Below, in pieces: positions 34,470 through 48,780 of a stretch of 64,000 bases of DNA. Source of the stretch: Calendula officinalis (taxonomy: Eukaryota > Streptophyta > Magnoliopsida > Asterales > Asteraceae). Made by a program: the position numbers and the translations under genes. The stretch spans positions 82,270,909 through 82,334,908 of the forward strand of contig OY970820.1 in assembly GCA_963853835.1 (NCBI GenBank), written 5' to 3'. The notes under the pieces were generated by a model that had not been told where the DNA came from, did no database searches, and saw only the letters and a list, made by a program, of their open reading frames with translations. Positions within the stretch are counted from its first letter, which is position 1. The number at the start of each line of letters is the position of its first letter.

Positions 34470-36995
34470 TTCCCAAGTAGAGACTAAGTATTGGCCAGTA
34501 CCAACTCAATACTGACCAAAGTCTCAAACGAACTTTCAAAAATATATCCTATTATGGCCAACATAGTTAGCCTACTGTTGCTATGCAACATTCATACACT
34601 GAGCACTTAAATGATCATTGTCAGTCTACAATTGTATCAACATTTAAAGAGATGATGGTGGTTGATGTCAAACTGACACCCACTGGTGCTGCTTGGCTGA
34701 TGTCCAACTTATTCTTGAGTTGGGTCACATAATTCAAAAAGTGATCACAAACCTTTTAAGCCACAATAGCCAAAAAAATTCTCCATGGGTTTTAGCCACA
34801 TTTCTGTTATCACTCTGATACTGAGTGATAAACATTGAACATAACAAGAAGCATATCCCAGGCTTCGATTTCCCAAACCAAAACCTTTTAGTAAATGTGA
34901 CCTATCCTATACTGAGCAACTCAAATATTCACACTCACCTTTTACTAAAAACTTCTTACACATGCTATGCACAAGTCCACAATATTTCATCATGAACCCG
35001 ATGAAATACAGACTTCAAAATTCTGTTTACATGATTATAGAATTAAACAACAACACAATTCTATTTGATAAACCTTTCATTCTAACCAGTTTTATTTTTT
35101 TTCTTTAGCACCATCTGTGCAGGGCATTCGAGCACAAGCCACTCAGTCTCAAGAAGTGCAAGGGGCTCTACAAATAATTTTAAATCAAATCCTGTCCATG
35201 CAGAACACTCAGAACACTATTCTGGATAGGATGAATGAAATGAGTAACGAAATTGACTCGTTAAAGCAGTCAGTGGCACTACTTCAGCAACAACAATAGC
35301 CTCCACCACCTCCACAGTCTCCACTTGGTGGAAATAATGAAGATGATGAAGGAGGCGATGATACTGAGACTAGGAGATCACCCTCAAATGCTAATACTGA
35401 GGGTGAACATGATGCTGCTATAGAGCCTATGACCTCCCCCACACCTGATGATCAACAAGGGGACATAGGTGGTGATACTGAACCTCTTCCCTCCCCATCA
35501 AATGATAACAATAAGGGGGAGAAGAGACAAAGAGAAGAAGTGGTTGATCAACCTGAGCCATCTGCTCTGGGGGAGAAAAGAAGGAAACTAAATGAAGATC
35601 AACCTTCACAGCAACAACAACTTCAGCAAACTACTCATACTGAACCACTCCATTTCCAGTGTGAGAGAAGAAGACAAAGAGGGAGGTCAGTCTTGCAATA
35701 ACTTGAAGAACCATCTGAGCCAACTGCTCAGGGGGAGACTACCACTGACCAACCTCAGCAAGATGATACTGAGCCTCCTGCTCAGGAAGTGAACAATCTG
35801 CAAATTATAGTATACAGGCCATTAATCTGGCCTATAGCAGATGATGAAGATGAAGAACATCCACTGCCAATTTCAAAATTTCTCAAACTTTGCACTGGAT
35901 GTGGCAAATAAAGAAAGCTCTTCATCATCATCCTCAGATGATGAAGAGCCTCCAAGAAAACTAATCTCTCCTCAAGATGAAGGACCTTCTAGAGCCCCTA
36001 GAAGGCCAATCACCAGAAGAATGACAAGAGTAGTCATGTCTTCTGAATCAAGTGAGGAACCTGATCCAGCTCCTCTAATCACTAGACCAAGAAGATCAGT
36101 TCATGATACTGAAGAGATGACTACACAAGATATTGAGGATGAGACTGAGGCTCAAAAATTCTTTCCTGTGAAGGAAGAAGATCCAGATACTGACACTGAT
36201 GCAGATGTTCCATGGAAACATCACACTGTAAGAAGAAAAGGAGATGATGTTCTCTAACAATACTGGAACATTGTTGCCCAAAGAACTAGATATAGGGAGA
36301 ACAGGATGGGTATGCTGAGAAATAAATCATTTCTCAATGTAAAGGAGATATGCTGACTAAACCAATATGTCAACAAATTCAAAGTCAAGACTGTTGATAG
36401 GTCCATAGTTGCAGTCTGCACTGGACCAGTCAGTCCTCCCATGAAGATATTTCTTCATGACATTCTGAACATGGGACTCAAAGACTGAGTGAAAATTGCT
36501 AGACTAATAAAGGAGTTGCCATCAAGATCCTCTGAAGCCCAAGTTATGATGGATGAAATCTGGGCTGTTGCTGACGTATGCTTTGAAAAAGGCATTCTGT
36601 ACCAAGCAGATTACAGGGCACTCAGTGTAATGACTGAGGCTATCAAAAACAACAAGCCTGAGTGCCTTAACACTTTCAGGATCTTTAACTCATACCCTGT
36701 TCCTCCAAATCTTATTTTTCAGGATCAAAAGAGCACCATATATCCAAACTCTGGATATATGTATACTGACCCAGAAGATAGGGAATGCTTCATCACTGAA
36801 GCAGATTTGCCAAAGGCTCCTATTAGTCATCTTGTGGGTCTGAAGTGGATGATAACCAAGAAGGAGGATTATTGGTTCAGAAAGAATATTGTTGTTGTGC
36901 TCAACAACAGGCAGGATGAACTGAAGAAAAGAGAAGAGTTCATCTATATCAAGAAAGAAGTCTTCTATGAGTTTAAATCTATCAACAGAAGGTGA
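32953..36995 (+). pseudogene. SIRE-2 accessory gene (aORF), exon 1 intact, exon 2 broken
   Basis: Exon 1 (32953-34348) is open for 465 codons plus one base. It encodes the globular region with EMLCEFWYSAT and GALDQINEFGMQIVHAMYYG, an Asp/Asn acidic run and RRRRRNLSPV. The intron (34349-35108, 760 bp) begins GTATGAAT and ends TTTCTTTAG. Exon 2 (35109-36995) gives a coiled-coil-like segment (MNEMSNEIDSLKQSVALLQQ), an NLS-like EKRRKLNEDQ, a Ser/Asp/Glu run, a Thr/Asp acidic tract and a conserved C-terminus ending at TGA 36993-36995. Stops at 35297-35299 (TAG, shared with SIRE-3), 35699 (TAA) and later shifts interrupt it. Without the intron the gene would have about 1,094 codons. Function unknown; related proteins are usually labelled putative plant transposon proteins. 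Confidence 0.8.
34377..34468. repeat. (TA)n microsatellite in SIRE-2 aORF intron
   Basis: About 45 TA units at the same intron position as in the other two SIRE copies. Confidence 0.97.
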
Positions 36996-37078
36996 AGAAG
37001 AATACTCTGCAGCCTATGTTTTTGTTTATTTTGTAATTCTCTTTGTAACTGTTTTGTTATCATTAGATAGGGGGAGAT

Positions 37079-37578
37079 TGTTAAGGCAAAAAGCCTTACC
37101 CCTTTGGGATCTTAAGATAACAAAACAACCTAGACTAGCTTAGAATAATTTGTAGAATATATATGCTAGGTTTAGGAGTGATACTGAGTTGGCCAGTATT
37201 GGCCACTCAGTATGAGTACTCAGTATTGGAAATACAATACTGAGTAGAAGGACTGAGTTACATTTTGTTATGTAACTGACTAAGATCAAATCCCTTGATC
37301 TTAGTCATTTTCCTAGTTTAGTCCTTCGGTTACTCCTTTGCCCATTATGTAAGATCTCTATATCATTATAAATAGAGATCATCTTGCAAAGGAGAACTCA
37401 CCAATTCACGTATTCACTTTCATACAATTGTAATTGATCAGCGGTCTTGTTATTCCGCAACAAGCCACACTTAGTAGATTTATACATTGACTATATTCTT
37501 GCGTTATCACTTTAATATTTCATTAAGTATAATAATCTATCAATTAACATATAAAACCAGGGTTGTTGTGACCTAACA
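37079..37578 (+). repeat. SIRE-2 3' LTR (500 bp)
   Basis: Preceded by the polypurine tract AGGGGGAGAT. Starts TGTTAAGGC and ends GTTGTGACCTAACA, followed by GCCCC. It has the undamaged 3' end that the 5' LTR lacks. Confidence 0.95.
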
Positions 37579-37899
37579 GCCCCATTAAACGAACGAATGT
37601 CTTGCTAAAAACGGACACCTAATTTACTCTGACAAAGTAAAAGGTCCTAAATTAAATAGCCAAATCGACGAGAGCGAACGAGCGTATTTAGGTTGGTAGG
37701 GAGTCACTCCCTACCTTGAAAACCTATGGGGGACGCCCCATCAGGAAGTAAACCTATTCGAAATAAAAAACAAACGACGAACGAACATAACGAAATACAG
37801 TCACATTAACTAAAGAAGTGTTCAACAACCAAAAATACAAGTCAACAAAAATACAATTCGTCCAGATCACGAATACACGAAACGATAAACATAAACAAC
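37579..37899 (+). other. Tat gypsy region between pol and antisense gene, no ORF
   Basis: Starts with the second GCCCC, then about 315 bases without a gene. It contains a near-palindromic GGTAGGGAGTCACTCCCTACC (37694-37714) and GGGGGACGCCCCATC. It would be the 3' untranslated tail of the minus-strand accessory gene. Confidence 0.6.
37694..37714. terminator. Palindrome in the tail of the antisense gene
   Basis: GGTAGGGAGT and ACTCCCTACC flank a single C, giving a perfect 10-bp stem. It could fold in RNA from either strand. A role in 3'-end formation is only a guess. Confidence 0.3.
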
Positions 37900-39154
37900 C
37901 TACTGTGTAGGAGGCGTTCCTCCGCGGTTGGAGCTCTCTCCGGTATCTTCCAGCCCAGGAGTCACTTTCTTCACAAGCTTCTTCAACTCTTCTAAAGGAA
38001 TCGCACCAGACTCAGTTGATTGAAGCAGAGAATAGTCGGGAGTCACCAACGTACCAAACAAGTTCATGATGTTAGTCTGAGCATCTGGATACTCATGTAC
38101 AAGTTTAGCATCCTTTAGAAGATCGGCATACTCTCGGTGAGTGTCTAGGCACCCTCGGTACTACCCAAACCTCACACTCTCCATTTGAAGGGTTGAATTC
38201 CTCCCCATAAACTCATTCGAATTCAAAAGAACTTCACACAACCCAGAGATTCCCTTCTGAATCAGCCAATCCATGTCTTCACGAAGGGTACCCAGTTGAT
38301 GAGACTGGACGGCAATTTCCTCTTTCAATTTATCATTAAGAGAGTCCAACTCAGCATGGGAACGAATACGTCATTCACATGGGCATCTTTTTCAACGAGT
38401 GCCAGCTCCAGTTCCGCAATACGAGCAACTGCAGAGCTTTGATTGGCATTCAACTCAACAATCAGACACGGATTGAGTTAGATAGCGCCTACTCATTCGC
38501 TGGAAAGGCTAGTTACCTCCTCTTCATTCTCAAGCGCTTACTACTGGATGGCTTCTTCGCCTACCGCATCAAGCTAAGAAGAAAGAAGGTCATAGTTTCC
38601 TGCTGTTGCGGCCGGTGCTCGTTTGCGCGCGCGTGAACCAACCCAACAAACAAGGAAACGGGGGATCTTTTCTTTTTTCGTTTCGCATTTCTCATCAAAT
38701 AAATAGGGGAATTCTCATTACTGCAACTAGTACCGGGAGAGAGACATATGTGGATTAGTACAATTATTGGACTATCTTCATTCGATCGTGACTTGATTCC
38801 TATAAAGAAAATGGTTGGAAGCGCATAGACGAACTCAATGCGAGGTCTCCCTACTGGTTGAGCCACTGGAATGGAATGAGATAAGAATCTCTGGAGATCT
38901 TTCCTCTCCACTTACTCGTAACAGGTGTAATAGGCGACCATTTCGCGCGGCTCGGGGGGCACTTGAGTCAGCCGCCGGCGCCCGACAGCGTCTTGACCCC
39001 TATCCAATTTCTTAACTAGTTTCAGTGGGAGTGGTGTCCAGAAAGCAAAGCAAGGCTTACATGTTATTTCCTCTTTCCTTCGGCCCATGTTTCAAAGCTA
39101 GCAAAAAGTTCGAGCCTTCGGGATCTCTCTTGAACGGCGGTCGGTCAGTCCTTT

Positions 39155-39315
39155 TGACCTGTAAAAAGTGGTCCTAACCCTTGGGGATGTGGTAATACAT
39201 CTAAGAAATTATTCCATCGAACGTACTCCCCTCTGGATGCAGGAATAGCGACATGGACTAAATGCCCTGTCCAAGCCAAGGAACTTACGCCGAAGAGTCC
39301 TGATAAATGATGATT
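39155..39315 (-). pseudogene. psaB: Plastid psaB fragment
   Basis: On the minus strand 54 codons read through [20 protein letters not shown], then [16 protein letters not shown] and [14 protein letters not shown]. This is the photosystem I P700 apoprotein A2, which has about 730 residues; the segment lies in its first half. The match ends sharply at both sides. The reading frame is intact over the fragment, so transfer may be fairly recent. It cannot function here. Confidence 0.93.
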
Positions 39316-39582
39316 CGTTGACAAATAAGAACAGCCGGTTAAAAGACAACGAATCTTTTTATTTATATCTGAATTATATATATTTTTATATATAATAATT
39401 AAGAATAATTCCAATATGAAAGTGGGCTCTTCTTCTTCGATTCAAGCAAGTCGACCATAAGGTGAATCGATGACCTGACTGAAGCCATTCCTAGCCACCA
39501 TTGCTTTCGAAAGCTGTAATAATAATTTGGCCATGAGAGACTTTTTTAAGTATTGCAAAAGAAAGGGCCTGCTGATAGAGCT

Positions 39583-39729
39583 GTTCCGACCCGCACGAAA
39601 GGCGTAACGATCTGGGCACTGTCTCGGAGAGAGGCTCGGTGAAATAGACATGTCTGTGAAGATACGGACTACCTGCACCTGGACAGAAAGACCCTATGAA
39701 GCTTCACTGTTCCCTGGGATTGGCTTTGG
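39583..39729 (+). pseudogene. rrn26: Mitochondrial 26S rRNA (rrn26) fragment
   Basis: GTTCCGACCCGCACGAAAGG opens a highly conserved part of large-subunit rRNA, which continues through CTACCTGCACCTGGACAGAA and GACCCTATGAAGCTT to CCCTGGGATTGGCTTTGG. The form (AGACATGTCTGTGAAGATAC) is that of plant mitochondrial 26S rRNA. The match breaks off at 39729, where the normal rRNA continues differently. About 147 bases of the full gene are present. Confidence 0.9.
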
Positions 39730-41754
39730 TACTCAAGGAGCAGGGCGTCGTATCCCAGGGGTTCTACTAATACATCGTATAGCGGGTCCAGGCTTGAAGT
39801 TATACCAAAAATGGAATAACGCCTCATGTCATCCAACGCGGCGGATAGATCTTAATTCTCCTCAGAAAGACGCCCGGATAAAGCAACTAGACGGTTTTTT
39901 TCTTCAAAATCGATCTGGTGTAAGTGTTTAGTTTTCTCCATCAGCTCATTCATCTGAGAAAATTCATCACGAAAGTCAAGAGCCGGTTGATGGTTATGAA
40001 CACTCCACGATTGTAGCTCTGCAAGGAGCTCAACGGCGTCAAAAAGACCAGATCTGGCTCGAAGGAACAATCCCTCGGCGGAAAAATCTTTGAAAGGAGA
40101 AACAGCAGCAACAGGGTTCACAACAGCACGAACAATAGGAGGAGTAGGAGTGATGGTTGCTTGCAGGATGGGCTCTTTCATTTTTTGTCTTTCGGCAAGA
40201 GTGGTAGGGTCCGGTAGACTGCTAGTTGGTAGCTCTCGGGTAGATTCAGTAATGGTGGTATGAATTGTACGAGCTACAAACAATAAAGGGATCAGACGTG
40301 GCATCGACCAATGCGAAACATATATATAAGAAAAAAATATATGAAGGAAACCTTACGAAGAAACGGAAAGTTCGGTAACGAGGATTGAGGCCTCGAAGGG
40401 CGAGCAACTGGTGGGGTCTTTTCAATTGAAGATGATCGCAAATATGAGCTAAACAGTAGACTTTCAAACAGAGTCAATGCAGAAGATATCGGTGGTTGTT
40501 TTGGTGATTTAGAAACGGACAGAACAGGTCCGGAAGACGTGATGGTTGGTATAATCAAAGAAGCAGGAGTAAATGAAACGGTCACAGGAGACTCTTCCGA
40601 AGACACAGAGGTAGAAATAATTGTCTCTGCAAAACAATGAAAATTCTCATCACATACCGGAAAAGATAATTATTAAAGTATATATAAAAGACTAATCCAA
40701 TACCTTCGGTTCGGTGGCGTTTAGACGGTGACGAAACGGATGCTTCGCGAGTCCTCTTCGAGAGTGTTCGCATGGAACAATTCTTCCGGGGTCTAGATAA
40801 ATCTGATTGTGAATCAGGAATCATAGGATCCTCCGTTCTGAAACCGAAGGATTCGATCCCGGGAGTAGAAACCTCTGAAGTAACCTCGGCTTCTTGCCCC
40901 CGTGCACTAAGAGTACCTTCCGAACTAAGGATATCTTCAGAGGGGGGAAGGAAGGGAACAATGGCCCCCTCGATGACTGATAAAATTTCTTTGGCAGGTT
41001 TTGGCATCTTCAAATGTTGGGATAGAGAGACAGCCTGACCGTTGACTTGCCAGATCGGACGAACCTGACGGACGAAATAGTAGGGGCTCAGGTCAGCCAT
41101 CCCAAGAAAAACTTCGTCGGGATCGTCCCACTCCATCTCTATCGAGGACAGTTTATCAACTTGCATACGTTCTTCAGCGGTCAAATTGGGAACAGCCTCA
41201 GACGAATGCCCGGTGATAGGCCCCCAAGTAAGGGAAATTTTGTTAAAAGCCAGGTGATCAACATAAAAGAAACCATACTTCCAATCGCGTATGGAATCAT
41301 TTAGTCCGGTAATACGCTCGCTCCGACTAGGCCTATGGGTAAACACCGCCCAGTCTCCTCGACCTGTAGCGACATACAGATGACGGAATATTTTAGTAGA
41401 AAGAGGAATACCGAGAGATCGACTAAGCATTATAAACCCTATAATTTTCCGAAACGAGTTTGGGGCAAGTTGAGCCAGATGAAGCCCAAGATCTTGAAGA
41501 AGGGTAAGAATAAAATCGTCAATGGGAAACCTCAACCCACCCAAAAGGTGTTGATGGTATACCGGTTCAAAACCGTCTGGAGCAGAAAGTATGGTATCTG
41601 ACGGACCGGGGAGAAGAAGTCGATAGCAGCGGTCAATATGATAATCATCGTAGAAAGCGGAGATATCAGGAGGAGCGAGATTGGTGTGGGTATTGGCGGC
41701 GGTCCTCGCGTCTTGGCCAGACTTTCCACCTTTCTTTTTGCTTGGTTTTTTCAT

Positions 41755-42009
41755 GATGATCGGGAAGTATGACAAAGGATAAGAAGAAGAGATAGAAAGT
41801 TTAATGAAAGTGGGAAAATGGTAAAAGCACAGAGGGGCGAAGAATATATAGGAAAGGAAGATAGAGAGACGCCATATGCCGGTAGGTAATGATGAAGCCC
41901 AACGGTCGGAGAAGATAACGGTCAAAAAATACAACGGCTATTTTTTAAGTGCCGAGTGGACGTCAAATCAAAGTTTGATGCAAGTTCAAATGACAGTCCT
42001 ACGAGTAAC
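41755..42009 (-). promoter_or_regulatory. Leader and promoter of the antisense gypsy gene
   Basis: A minus-strand TATATATT box at 41850-41843 precedes a pyrimidine-rich leader of about 60-70 bases and the ATG at 41754. The segment is cut at 42009 by SIRE-3, so upstream control sequence and the gypsy 3' LTR are not visible. Confidence 0.5.
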
Positions 42010-42506
42010 TGTTAGTTCACAACAACCCTGGTTTGTAAATTAATAGTTTATTATACTTAATGAAATATTAAAGTGATAACACAAGAATATAGTCAATGTA
42101 TAAATCCACTAAGTGTGGCTTGTTGCGGAATAACAAGACCACTAATCAATTACAAAGTATGTGAATGTAAGTTCGTGAATTGGTGAGTTCTCCTTTGCAA
42201 GATGATCTCTATTTATAATAATATAGAGATCTTACATAATGGGCAAAGGAGTAACCGAGAGACTAAACTAGTAGAATGACTAAGATCAAGGGATATGATC
42301 TTAGTCCGTTACATAACAGAATGTAACTCAATCCTTCTACTCAGTATTGGATTTCCAATACTGAGTACTGATACTGAGTGGCCAATACTGGCCAAACTCA
42401 GTATCACTCCTAAACTTAGCATATTTATTCTACTAATTATTCTAAGCTAGTCTAGGTTGTTTTGTTATCTTAAGATTCCAAAGGGGTAAGGCTTTTTGCC
42501 TTAACA
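42010..42506 (-). repeat. SIRE-3 3' LTR (497 bp)
   Basis: Read on the minus strand it begins TGTTAAGGCAAAAAGCC and ends GTTGTGAACTAACA. It is followed on the plus strand by the complement of the polypurine tract (ATCTCCCCCT, 42507-42516). Confidence 0.93.
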
Positions 42507-42589
42507 ATCTCCCCCTATCTAATGATAACAAAACAATTACAAAGAGAATTACAACATAAACAAAAACACGGGCTGCAGAGTCTTCTTCT

Positions 42590-46612
<4,023 letters not shown>

Positions 46613-46871
46613 CTGTGATTAAGATTAATAATTTCTTGCAAGAAAAGTGTAAAATTGTTAATCGCAGAGAGTAATCGAAGAAGAGAGATTGAAATAACTG
46701 TTAGAAAGATTTAAATGAAAAGAAAAACGGTTATTTATACTTAAATTATCGATAATTATGGTATTGGGAAGTAAAAACGGCTGAATGACAGCTTTATCCT
46801 GTTCCAACGGTAACTTTCTTATTAAGAAAAAAAGTTACCGTTGGGGAGTATGAGGATTAAAATCAGTTTTA
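46613..46871 (-). promoter_or_regulatory. SIRE-3 accessory-gene promoter module
   Basis: Minus-strand TATAAATA at 46739-46732, 127 bases before the ATG. The inverted pair (GTTACCGTTGG and CCAACGGTAAC on the plus strand at 46834-46844 and 46804-46814) is 65 bases further up. The module is complete although everything upstream of it has been deleted. Confidence 0.6.
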
Positions 46872-47545
46872 TCTAGCTTAAGCATGCATATACATGAGTT
46901 TCGAATCTGTTGTACGACCCTCGTCTCCGACGAAGGGTTGTTTCTATTTCGATTGGCAGGCATCATCTCCGGTGACCCACACCCGATGCATGTGTGTATT
47001 TCGTGTGAGTTTGGGAATACATCTTAATATTTACATAACTAATATTCGGGATTTTCTTTTATACTTGTTTTTCCGGTAAACCCGTTTCTCCGGCGATTCT
47101 TGGCTGACGAAAACCCAGACACACACAGTGGTGTGTGTTTTGTGATTTTACTAAATGTGTGAGTGTTGTGAAGTTTAACTAAAGGTGTGTGTATGTTTGC
47201 CGATAATGTGGGTTTATGAGACTTGCGTGCGTCAAGTGGCCGGAGACATCGCCGGTAGATATCCCGGCAAATCACCGCCCTTTTTGTTTCTGTTTCTCGA
47301 CACCTCCAAGGTGGAAGATCACCAGATATTTGCTTATGTTTCTCTTTTTGTCTGCCAGCTTTGAGCCCATCATCAAGTAATAACTTCCTTTTAGCAGCTA
47401 AAATCTTATTATGCCTTTTTAACTTAAAAGATTCAAATCCCTTTTAATTATTTAATATCTATATTAAATTAGTTATTTCATTATTAATTTTTAATTAATT
47501 ACTTATGTATTTCAATAGTTGCTAAAGTTTAATATAAATAAATAA

Positions 47546-47625
<80 letters not shown>

Positions 47626-48720
47626 CATCGCAATTCAAAACTTGTCAAATTTTATTTATTTTTATAACTTATTAGATCCGACCTCCATTGATTCACCAAT
47701 ATATCGCTCAAGTCTAATTTCGTATAAAAAAATCATCGTGCATCATGTAGATTAGGCGTGTCATATAGACCGTCATTTATTTCTTTATTACTATGTTAAT
47801 GGATATGTGGAGCTGCGTATGATTTGGATATTAAGGGCTGCGATTTGGAGCTGCTTAGTCAAACAAGGTTCTAATTAGAAAAAGCCATTGATGGAGCTTT
47901 AGATGAGATATGAAGAAGATGATGCTGGGAAAATTGAAAAACACACAAAGAGGGAAAATTAAAGGAGGCGATGTATATTGTTATAAGAGAGGGAAATGAC
48001 AATTATGTCCTTAAGTGCCCTTGAATGTTTTAATCAAATCAATGCTTCTAATTGTTTCTTTAATTTCTCTAAATAAGGTAACTTCTTTCTTGATTCATAT
48101 TCATTGTATGTGTTCCCTTTTATCTTTTGTTTGTTTCGGGAAATGAGGTGAAAATTTAATTAACAATATATATTTTGTATTTTAACCTACAAAACTAAAA
48201 CTATCACTATTTTTTCAAAATGCGAGTTAGATTGATGTCACTAGCAAAAGAACTAATTAAACCAATTAGAGACTCAAATTAATATATTTATTTAAAGCAT
48301 ACGGGCATTACCGTTATAATAGCTCCCGATGTGAACATGTACTGCTCGTGATGTATGTTGTTTAACAATTTCTGTGACTATTTATAAACTTTCACATGGT
48401 AAATGTTTACCTAAGGGGTGATCGAAATTATAATCCCGAAGAAATTATTCATTAGTACTTACGGCTAGATTCTTAATATCTTATTGAGATTCATACTAAA
48501 TATGTAACTTAAATCACCATTAAATGGTTAATGCAAGATTCCAACCTTTCAAAGTTTCAATTGTCAATATCACTAGAACTAAAATACATGTTGCCAAGAA
48601 AAGCGTCATCGATTACGACCTCCATTTGTCATATACATTCATAGACATACACAATCGACAAATGGCCGTAACCGGTACGCATAAAAGAAGTCATTATTTT
48701 GCCTTGTTTAACGTTTTATG
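46872..48720. other. Intergenic, no gene seen
   Basis: GC-richer to about 47350, with short GT/CA-rich runs and small ORFs lacking any domain; it could be the remnant of a host gene cut by SIRE-3, but I cannot name one. The rest is A/T-rich. Confidence 0.6.
47552..47623. repeat. (TA)n microsatellite, intergenic
   Basis: About 36 TA units in plain intergenic DNA, unrelated in context to the three tracts in the SIRE introns. Confidence 0.95.
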
Positions 48721-48729
48721 TTAGTTTCC

Positions 48730-48736
48730 TATAAAT
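48730..48736 (+). promoter_or_regulatory. TATA box of the CYP94 gene
   Basis: TATAAAT lies 51 bases before the ATG at 48781. It sits between that ATG and an upstream in-frame ATG at 48718, which argues that 48781 is the true start and the leader is short. Confidence 0.6.
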
Positions 48737-48780
48737 TCTTGTGGTTTTTTAACGTCCACCATATCATACATTCATCCACC

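Larger units (their letters stand above)
26083..37578 (+). mobile_element. SIRE-2: full-length Sirevirus copia element, TSD GCCCC
   Basis: TG...CA LTRs bound an 11.5-kb element flanked by GCCCC at 26078-26082 and 37579-37583. It has a primer site, gag with two zinc knuckles, copia pol, the promoter-like module, a two-exon accessory gene, a polypurine tract and a 3' LTR. It inserted into the Tat gypsy. The two LTRs differ at roughly a dozen bases plus a rearranged end in the 5' copy, so it is clearly older than the copia element at 15971. Pol carries at least two frameshifts and stops, so it is not autonomous now. Confidence 0.95.
38468..39855. mobile_element. Mosaic organelle DNA insertion (NUMT with plastid piece)
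   Basis: The coiled-coil frame of the antisense gene is lost on both sides of this stretch, and base composition and style change to those of plant mitochondrial DNA. Two parts are named with confidence: a plastid psaB piece (minus strand) and a mitochondrial large-subunit rRNA piece (plus strand). The rest has no gene I recognise. Because a plastid piece and a mitochondrial rRNA piece are joined to unassigned sequence, it is either a piece of mitochondrial DNA carrying plastid DNA or several fragments joined before insertion. Junctions are good to about 15 bases. No target-site duplication was seen. Confidence 0.8.
37900..41754 (-). pseudogene. Antisense accessory gene of the Tat gypsy, three exons, broken by organelle DNA
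   Basis: On the minus strand. ATG at 41754 (MKKPSKKKGGKSGQD). A TATATATT box at 41850-41843, about 90 bp upstream, lies inside a longer in-frame extension and so favours this start. Exon 1 (41754-40704) carries the region known as the putative gypsy-type transposon domain (FPIDDFILTLLQDLGL, APNSFRKIIGFIMLSRSLGI, WAVFTHRPSR, DWKYGFFYV). Intron 1 is 40703-40627 (GTATTGG...TTTTGCAG) and intron 2 is 40356-40274 (GTAAGG...TTTGTAG); both are phase 1 and keep the frame. The third coding part is a Leu/Glu/Lys coiled coil interrupted by organelle DNA at about 38468-39855. It then has a frameshift near 38370, a TAG at 38161-38163, and a normal end at TAG 37900-37902 (ESSNRGGTPPTQ). Function unknown. 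Confidence 0.75.
13109..42009 (+). mobile_element. Tat-lineage Ty3/gypsy element, interrupted three times
   Basis: Pieces at 13109-15970, 23286-26082, 37579-38467 and 39856-42009 read as one element once the insertions are removed. It has a 5' LTR, a primer site, gag, protease, RT, RNase H, a second archaeal-type RNase H and integrase on the plus strand, then an accessory gene on the minus strand. The extra RNase H and an antisense ORF are known traits of the Tat lineage. Pol stops abruptly after the integrase tail (KPGKLCP), so sequence seems to have been lost there before SIRE-2 arrived. The 3' LTR is not present before SIRE-3 begins at 42010. The left edge is not fixed; 13109 is the earliest position. 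Confidence 0.8.

Noticed and set aside
34349..34515. Long Tyr-Ile-Tyr-Ile tail on the accessory ORF
   Set aside because: It is translation of the (TA)n tract after the splice donor; with the intron removed the frame joins exon 2.
39155..39315. A nuclear photosystem gene
   Set aside because: Only 54 codons of plastid psaB with sharp edges, next to mitochondrial rRNA; it is a transferred fragment.
48718..48780. N-terminal 21-residue extension of the CYP94 protein
   Set aside because: A TATA box lies inside it and the hydrophobic anchor follows the second Met at 48781, as in other CYP94 proteins.
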